From NCBI GenBank assembly GCA_002917075.1, contig NTMA01000007.1:558001-622000 (forward strand): 64,000 nt of DNA, written 5' to 3'. How positions within the stretch are numbered: position 1 is the first letter of the stretch; the number at the start of each line of letters is the position of its first letter. Source of the DNA: Hawksworthiomyces lignivorus. Taxonomy: Eukaryota; Ascomycota; Sordariomycetes; Ophiostomatales; Ophiostomataceae. The notes beneath the pieces were generated by a model. It was not told the origin of the DNA, searched no databases, and saw nothing but the letters and a program-made list of their open reading frames with translations. Below, piece after piece: positions 57,154 to 64,000 of the stretch. A program made the position numbers and the translations under genes.

Positions 57154-60100
57154 ATGTCTCACTTGAAAGGGATTCGTGCGTCTTTTCTATCCGCTTCGGA
57201 TATTACTCCGGCACCAGATAGAGCATGGTCCCCTATTGGCCCCGGGCATAGTCACCTTCTAGGGCAATTAGAAGAGCTTTATTGGAATGGCGTTGAAGGA
57301 GAGCTTGAAAATTTAATACGGACGTTGAAGGCATGGAAGGTACAAGATTATTCAAATTTTGTGCTTGCGGATGAGGTCGATGATCAAGCTCATGGCTTCG
57401 ACACATTCCTTGATCAAGTCAGCCAAGAGTCGCGAGAATTCGCGATTCGATATGGTATGTCGGCTGTTTTCTTTATTGTCGTTCTCTGAGAGCAACTGGT
57501 TGACCGTTTTCTTTTGCTACTGTGATAGACAAAAGAAAAGAGAAATTAGAATATGATAGAAAGTCAAATGGGCGGGATTACGATTATCCAGAGCGAACGT
57601 ACATTGAAGCTCTGAAGGAGCGCATGCTGGACCTCAAAGCGGAACAAAGCAGCAACAAAATCAGAGTAGCCGTGAGAGAGGCAATAAAAGGTACACATAT
57701 GTCTAAAAGCCTTGACTTTTATGCCATTTTCGCGGCGCTTTAAACTAACTGTTGTAGCTCTCCCCAAGCTTACTGGAGATCAGCAACGAGCTTGGGTCTT
57801 ACTCCAAACAACGGGTGAGGCCAATCTCTTCTCCTTTTTCGCGTGTCGAACTTTGGCAAGTCCTGCTAACAAAGAATGCTGGTGTCTCGCCTTGTGTTCA
57901 TTAGGATTCCTCGATATGGAGAAACTGATAGAACATCGACCTCCTTTGAAAAATTTTGGCTTCTGCAGGCGGCCCGCAATTCCTCAGCGTAAGTTTTGCA
58001 CTTTCATATCTCCACTTCAGACCATTCTGGCCTAACATTATGATTTGCAGTGGCCTTATTCCAGTTTGATGAGTCTTGGATACCGAGATTTTTACCGTTG
58101 AAGTGCCCAGAATGTGATTCCATTATTCGTGGAAGCATGTTCAGCAGCAGCAAGGCCGGCATACGAGGTTTTGACGCCATTTGTGAAGACTGCTACCGTG
58201 CGAAACACTACGGAGACCAATCATATGTCAAAACTTATAAGCATTGCATCCTCCCAAGAGCCATCAATTCCTCAATTAGTAGAAAAATTTGCCACTGCAT
58301 AGATGTCGCCCGTTTTGATCCTTCAGGTCGTCCCCGAGCCCTATTCCCTGTTGATAAGAATGACAACCACTTGGATGCTAAAGGTGCTGGTAGCATTCGA
58401 TGCAGCATTCTCAAGCTCGACGAAGCGGTCGCCATTGCGAAATATGAGGGTCTTCACACTATAGCTGGCACGAAAATTCGAAGTAGAGAAATGTTGAAGC
58501 TTGCATCTCGAGATGAAAAGGAGGAAAAGAAGGAACAGTCCACGAAGAAAGTGTCTAGGTGGAAACCACAACAAAAGAAACCAGTGGCTGAGATTAGCCA
58601 GCATGACTACCAGAACCAATTTGCAGCTTCTGGAACTACGAGCGCAGCGATTGACGCAAAGACTGACAAGGACATCCCTCTTTTCTTCAGACAATTCGCA
58701 CAGAAACATCCCTTCGGAGACGTGCACATGGCCCTACGCGTCGGGCCTTTGGTAATAGAGAACGGAGTAGCGAAGTAAGTTCTACATTACTCATCTTCAT
58801 TTGCTCTTCAGACATAACTCATAGTTGGCTAATACATTTCTTGCTGAATGCAGCTCGAAGGGCGGCGCAGTAGTATCTTTGAGAGAGCCTCCCATTTTTC
58901 ACGATAGATGTGTCAGTGCCATGTCCCGCGATCGCAAGCTTGCCGTAAGCGCAGATCGTGATCGTACATTATGGCAACAGACGATCTCAACAGCGGAGGG
59001 TGTCAATAAAAGATACAAGGCAGTTATGAAACAGGTCATCGGCGTTCCGTTCACGGGGATGCTTCCATCGGCTCCTGAGTTGGAGATCGTGGAAGCAGTC
59101 CTGGCTACCAGCAACGGAGAGCTCGAGGACTATACTCTACCTATCTCAGACAAGGAGAAATTGACAGACCCTGCTCTCTATCCGGTGCTAGAGAAGCTCA
59201 AGGCGTTGATTGGAGACAGAGTGAAGGAGTACTTGCGGAGTATTGCAGAGCGTCTCCTGGACCCGAAGACGAAGCTCAGATGGAGTCCGACAGACAACAA
59301 TTGCCAAGCATTCTGCGACTCTCTGATTGATACTCGACTGTTCGGGCCTCTTGTCTGCGGCACATCTCATCGCAGCGCTGATGGCAAATCACCTACTACA
59401 GACCCGCTCTACACAATGAGCTTTGTGTGTCCTACAGAAGGCTACGTGCAGGGCCGTGCCAAGACCAAATTTGATGTTCCCAGCGGACTGACCGAAGAAT
59501 ACCTTCTTAAATTTCATTATGGTCGTCACGATGAGGCAGATATCATTGACACACAACTGGAATACTGGTACGACTGGGGATGTTTTGGTGGGCCACTATA
59601 CAAGTACCAAAATCTGTTCCCGTGGGACTGCACTGAGGCATACGGCAAATACCCTACGAAGTGCGGAGACTGCAATCTGTCCAAGCATCTCTGGGCATTC
59701 CCTTTCGACTCGTGGTCGATTGTCGCTCTGCACCTGACCCGCGATAAGCACATGTATGCGCCGGCATCGAGCGTTGGAGATGCACCGCTTGTCAACAAAA
59801 ACAGCAGCGGCAGCGCGCTTCAAGAAATAGATGCAAAGAAGGGAGAGAAGCAACAAGAAAACTCTTGGTTGCAAAACCGCTTGACTGTCCTGACAGCAAA
59901 CTCTCTACTCGCCCGCGTGGCAGCCGCCATGGCGCAGACGCCCAGTTTTCAATCTGCGACCCGATGGCTTCACACTGGCACCCTCTCTGCCGTGTCCACT
60001 TCTGCTTCTCCCTCAGACCCGAGTGGTGGTATAGACATGCGCTTCATGCGACGCGTCAAACTTGGAGGCATTCATCGCGCTCAGCCGTTCCATCATTATT

Positions 60101-60612
60101 ATGAGGCAGGGACTTACAGCCGCTACTTTGTGTCCGAGTGGGCACTGCGACCACGGGACGAGCAAGTCGCGGCTTATGAGCTGCTGCGTGACAAACGCAT
60201 GAAGCTCAGAAATGTTGCCCGTATTCCCGTGGGTAGGTTTGATGAGACCGGGCGTGATCAGACCAAGGGATTTCTAGGCTTTGGAGGAGAAAGCACCAGT
60301 ACACCGCCTGCTCCAATAGCAGATCGAGGCATGGATTCTGGCATGATGGCAGACTCGCAGTTGAAAGGCTCACCCGGCGATCAAATCGTCCCTGGAGTGC
60401 CGGACATCGGACCGTCGTGCGCAAGTGGATGTGCTAGCAATTGTGCCAGCGGCTGCGGCAGTAGCTCATGCGGAGGAAGCAGCTGTGGTGGCAGTACTGG
60501 GGACGGGGGTGGTTCCGGTGGTGGAGGAAGTAGCTGCGGCGGTGGAAGCAGTAGTTGTGGTGGAGGTGGCTGCGGTGGTGGAGGATGTGGTGGAGGTTGC
60601 GGTGGTGGCTGA
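57154..60612 (+). CDS. Large unknown protein with zinc ribbon, NCQxF motif and Gly/Cys-rich tail
   Basis: Six exons: 57154..57454, 57529..57690, 57758..57814, 57905..57988, 58051..58774 and 58854..60612; 1028 residues. The 90-bp intron 57815-57904 has good signals (GTGAGG, CTAAC, CATTAG) but is in frame and stop-free, so it could be retained. The N-terminal 200 residues are helical and unrecognised. Residues 215-285 hold CPEC, CEDCYRAKHYG and ICHC, which look like a zinc ribbon. A basic Lys/Glu linker follows. The large C-terminal domain (about 460-900) has DNNCQAFC (Cys593) and SWSIVALHLTRDKH; an NCxxF segment followed by a histidine recalls papain-like folds, but this is speculative. The last 65 residues are almost only Gly, Cys and Ser (CGGSSCGGS, ending CGGGCGGG). 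No signal peptide. Function unknown. Confidence 0.7.
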
Positions 60613-61348
60613 TGAGGGAAGGCTTGTCGAAAGCACAAAGTACTGTCTTGGAAATGTGTGTAGAAGATCCGCTGCTGCTGCTACTTTCTGATGCATGCCG
60701 CTTGGCATTGGCTCCAATCGGGTATTTTTCCCTGCGGTAGATATGGATTAGGCTTGGAAGCCCAGCCAATAGGTAACTTTTGCGCTAATATCAATAGAAT
60801 CATTTCCATTTAGCCTTAAATTTGGTCATCAGGTCTTCCCAATGCAGCCAACGGGTGGTATTTCTACCAAAAAAAAAAAGAAATCCATAAATAAACAAAG
60901 CAGAATAAACAGAGGAGGGTAATGATGAGATATTGTTGTAATACGCTTCCTCGCTTCTTCTTTTTTTTCTAGTACGGGATACTCAGATATTACCACTGCA
61001 GGCGCATAGCCGGCGAATCGCTGTGAATCGCAGTGTCTGGTCTGTAGAGTTGAAGGAAATACTAGTTGTATAGCAGCTGCTCTCTTTTAGCTTCGATAAA
61101 TTGTTCCGCGTGCAGTGAGGCAAATACAGATATAACTGTCCTTTTATCGTCTTCGAGCAATACTGATTTCTTTCACATTTTCCTAATCTTGTTATTGTAC
61201 TGGAAGGCTTAGGTCAATAAGTGCTTTGCCTCGATTTTTATAAGATAATACAATCTGGAGGATAGTGAGAAGAAAAGAAGAAGGCAAGCTGCGAAGATCA
61301 AATAATAGTAGAGACCGAAACAAGATCAGCTAGACCTGTAGCGAGACC
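60613..61348. other. Intergenic spacer
   Basis: Between the Gly/Cys-tail gene and the amidase relic. Contains short A-rich and T-rich runs near 60869 and 60960. No gene seen. Confidence 0.5.
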
Positions 61349-62308
61349 ATGGCGGAAGTTGCTCTGCTCGCCTCCACAGTGCCTCTGGAGACACCAGCTC
61401 TTCCTGTTGCGACAGAGACAGAGAAGAATGAAATCCCTAAGTGGAAGGCGATTGTCGCCGTCAAGAAGCTGCAGGCTGAGGCAGGTATTCCGGGAAATTG
61501 GCGTATTCCTGCGCCATTGCTTGCCAAGGTTGACCTGTCCCTAGAGTCGACACAGAGCCTTGACAATACTCCAATCTTACGAGAGAGTAAGATCATGTCG
61601 GGCCGTGAGCTTGAGATCACCGAGAAATACAGCGCTGCCGAGCTGTTAGCAAAGCTTTCTGCTAATGAGATAAGTGCCCTCGAGGTCACTCTAGCTTTTT
61701 CGAAGCGGGCGGCTATTGCCCAGCAGCTTGTAAGCATCCTTTGCAACCGCAACTCCGGGTATGCCACTGCTCAATCTAGGAATTGACCCTCGACAAATAG
61801 CTCAATTGCTTGACCGAGATATTTTTCGAGCAGGCCCAGAAACTAGCCAGATTCTTAGACGAGTATCTTGCCAAAGAAGGCAAAGTCTTTGGCCCCCTTC
61901 ATGGTGTGCCCATAAGCCTGAAGGATTCTTTCAACATTGCGGGTATTCAGTCCACTATTGGCTACGTATCTTTCCTTGGCCATCCTGTTCCGGCAACAAA
62001 TGGTGCTCTTGTTGAGCTTCTGTTAGGACTTGGCGGTGTCCTCTATGTGAAGACGAATATTCCGCAGACTCTCATGGTAAGCTGCTGGAGCCGGGTTGTA
62101 ATTATAACATATACTATCCTCCGTTCCAACGACTAATTACTCCAAAGACCGCCGACTTAGAAATAACATTTTCGGTCGCACACGCAACCCCCGGAAATTA
62201 AACTTGACAGCAGGAGGCTCGTCAGGGGGAGAAGGTGCGCTCCTAGCCTTCAGGGGATCTGTCTTGGGCGGGGGGACGGATATTGCAGGGTCTATCCGTA
62301 TTCAGTAA
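61349..62308 (+). pseudogene. Amidase-signature family gene, 3' truncated and frameshifted
   Basis: Exons 61349..61729, 61801..62076 and 62148..62308. The N-terminal part is a normal fungal amidase (acetamidase-type): IPAPLLAKVDLSLEST, then GPLHGVPISLKDSFNIAG with the catalytic Lys, then KTNIPQTLM. Exon 3 is off by one base at about 62160-62166 (one A too few), after which [20 protein letters not shown] and GGE follow with the catalytic Ser region and [12 protein letters not shown]. The frame ends at TAA 62306, right after the catalytic triad. The remaining 300 or so residues of a typical 550-residue amidase are absent, because the MFS gene starts 76 bp later. Not functional. Confidence 0.82.
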
Positions 62309-62383
62309 TTTTCCATTTATCTATTTCTCTACCCCTGAAACCAAACTTTGACTTCCCGGAGAAACAAGTCACTACGCTGGAAA

Positions 62384-64000
62384 ATGGCCACTGCCGACTA
62401 TAATCCCCTAGAAATTGTTGCCATAGTCGGGAACAATCCGGGAACCGTGTACCTAGTCGATCACAGCCACCGCGTGAACGGCCGGCACGCCCGGGACGAT
62501 GCAGACGTGGTTCTTGTACCTATGCCGTCTGATGATCCTGATGACCCGCTGAACTGGACACCACGCCGACGTCGGCTGGCCAACATATGCATGCTTTTGT
62601 AAGTGGGCGTTTAATTTTATAACACAATCTGGCAGGGTAAAGGGTGGAAAGTCGCTAATACAAACGTAGATATGTTTTTGCGATCTGTATTGAGAGCTCA
62701 GTTATCAACTCCGTTGTTGTGCAATTTTCTGAGGCCACCGGCATCAGTAGTAAGCGAACAACATAAACAAGTTACACCGGTCTAGTTTTTGGAGGCCTAA
62801 TATGTTTCTCTCGATGGTAGTTGGCGATGTGATTGCAGGCACGGAGTACTCGTATCTCCTTGCAGGCTGGGGTCTCCTCTTCTGGCAACCATTCTCGCTG
62901 CAGTTCGGGAAACGGTTGACCTACATTTTATCCCTCGCTGGCTCAGCTGGTTTCCTCCTCTGGACCCCTTATGTTAAGAATAATGGCCAGTGGATTGCTA
63001 GCAACATCCTTAGTAGTTTTTTTAATACATCTGTCGAGGCATTGCCAGAGATTACTGTTTCTGATCTCTACTTTATCCACGAGCGAGCCACATACATGGG
63101 TTTGTATGCATTTGTTCTTGGTGGTAGCAGCGTGGGCCCTATAATTGCTGGCTTTATTAATGATAATCTCGACTATCGCTGGGTCTTCTACATCCCTGTT
63201 ATCTTCTGCGCATTCGTCCTCATCTTCATTTTCTTTTTCTTCGAAGAAACAAATTATGCCCGCCAGGGCTTTGCGGATGAACATACCGACCGCAGCCACA
63301 GCACCAATAACCATACCGACTAGTGACTTTAATTCAGACGACAAGGAGGGTACCACGGCAGATGCTGGAGTATCTGCTGCTGATGCGTCTACGGAAGCTA
63401 GTTCTAGCAGAAACTCGATACCCAGAGCGTCTACCAAGACTTTCTTCCAAAAAGTGGCTCTCATGGACCGGCCCCGCAAAAATCACATCTGGACCATGTT
63501 TAAGAATCAGATCAAGTTCTGCGCTTACCCGGTGGTGCTGTTTTCGGGGTTTGAATATGGCATTGCTCTTGTCTGGGCAGCAGTCACGAGTTCGACTGCG
63601 TCGGAGATTTTGGGTGCGCCACCGTACAATTTTTCGGCTTCGATGGTTGGCTTGTCAAGTGTGACTGACCTAATTGGTGCTGCAGTTGGCTCTCTTTTCG
63701 GTGGAAAGATTACAGACCGCTTCACGATGCTGATGGTGCGAAGGAATAACGGCGTATTTGAGCCGGAGATGCGCCTTTGGCTGTTTATTGGTCCTATGAT
63801 AATTATCCCGTCCTCAATCATTCTCTATGGTGTCGGTGCTGCCCACGGGGTCCACTGGGTCGGCATTATGATCGGCATGGCAGCTTTGACTGCGGCCAAC
63901 ACTGCCTCGGTTCCGCTGGCCATCAATTTTCTTATCGACACCTACCGGGATATGGCAGGCGTGGCCATGACTCTGGTGGTCATTATTCGCAATACGATGT
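62384..64000 (+). CDS. MFS transporter (DHA1-like), frameshifted and cut by the window end
   Basis: Exons 62384..62598, 62670..62749 and 62821 onward, running past 64000. Junctions read ANICML-LYVFAICIESSV and SEATGIS-IGDVIAGTEYSYL. Motifs include WQPFSLQFGKR (motif A region) and GGSSVGPIIAGFINDNLDYRW (motif C region, GP...AG), then EETNYARQG, typical of the end of the first six-helix bundle. Between about 63255 and 63318 the reading frame changes from phase 0 to phase +1 with no GT donor available for an intron; the second half continues cleanly in the new frame (YPVVLFSGFEYGIALVWAAV, SASMVGLSSVTDLIGAAVG). It is therefore either a pseudogene or a one-base sequence error in the poorly conserved central loop. 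Likely substrate: small amphiphilic compounds. Confidence 0.8.

Noticed and set aside
1..64000. CRISPR arrays, operons or bacterial-type promoters
   Set aside because: Spliceosomal introns and gene content show a fungal nuclear genome; no direct-repeat arrays were seen.

Overview
The window comes from a filamentous ascomycete (Pezizomycotina, most likely Sordariomycetes or a close relative). Genes are monocistronic, many are split by GT-AG introns of about 50-110 bp with CTAAC/CTGAC branch sites, and the families present (HET proteins, Zn(II)2Cys6 regulators, 14-TM MFS pumps, CBM18/LysM and fasciclin proteins) are typical of moulds. Gene density is low, about one gene per 3 kb, with long AT-rich stretches and several decayed genes. 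The species cannot be named from sequence alone. Splice models were built by hand from reading frame, splice signals and family motifs; there is no transcript support.

Layout. 0-6 kb: a fasciclin surface protein, and a chitin-binding CBM18 protein whose C-terminal LysM domain lies in two short downstream exons, followed by AT-rich DNA with a membrane-protein fragment. 6-12 kb: a HET-domain protein with coiled coil, ankyrin and WD40 repeats but no NACHT, then a decayed copy of a large membrane protein. 12-19 kb: a Zn2Cys6 activator facing a 14-TM MFS exporter, with the two 3' ends converging. 21-24 kb: a 2OG-Fe(II) oxygenase-like gene convergent with a DUF3445 haem-demethylase-like gene. 25-27 kb: the intact copy of the membrane protein. 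28-36 kb: a short secreted protein, an HxxHC membrane protein, a metallophosphoesterase, a bacterial-looking NYN-LOTUS protein and a truncated sugar transporter.

36-52 kb is a carbohydrate and sulfate-ester utilisation neighbourhood: arylsulfatase (frameshifted), a GH43 fragment, a kinase-like gene, an intact GH43 gene, a UPC2-like Zn2Cys6 regulator, a GH5 glucanase and a sugar-porter MFS. They could form one regulon, but no shared promoter site was identified.

52-60.6 kb holds three unusual Cys/His-rich proteins: a GRDP/DUF1399-like protein, a multi-pass membrane protein with a C-terminal multi-zinc-finger region, and a 1028-residue six- or seven-exon protein ending in a Gly/Cys tail. These are the least explained genes here. 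The window ends with a truncated amidase pseudogene and an MFS transporter that carries an apparent frameshift and runs off the edge.
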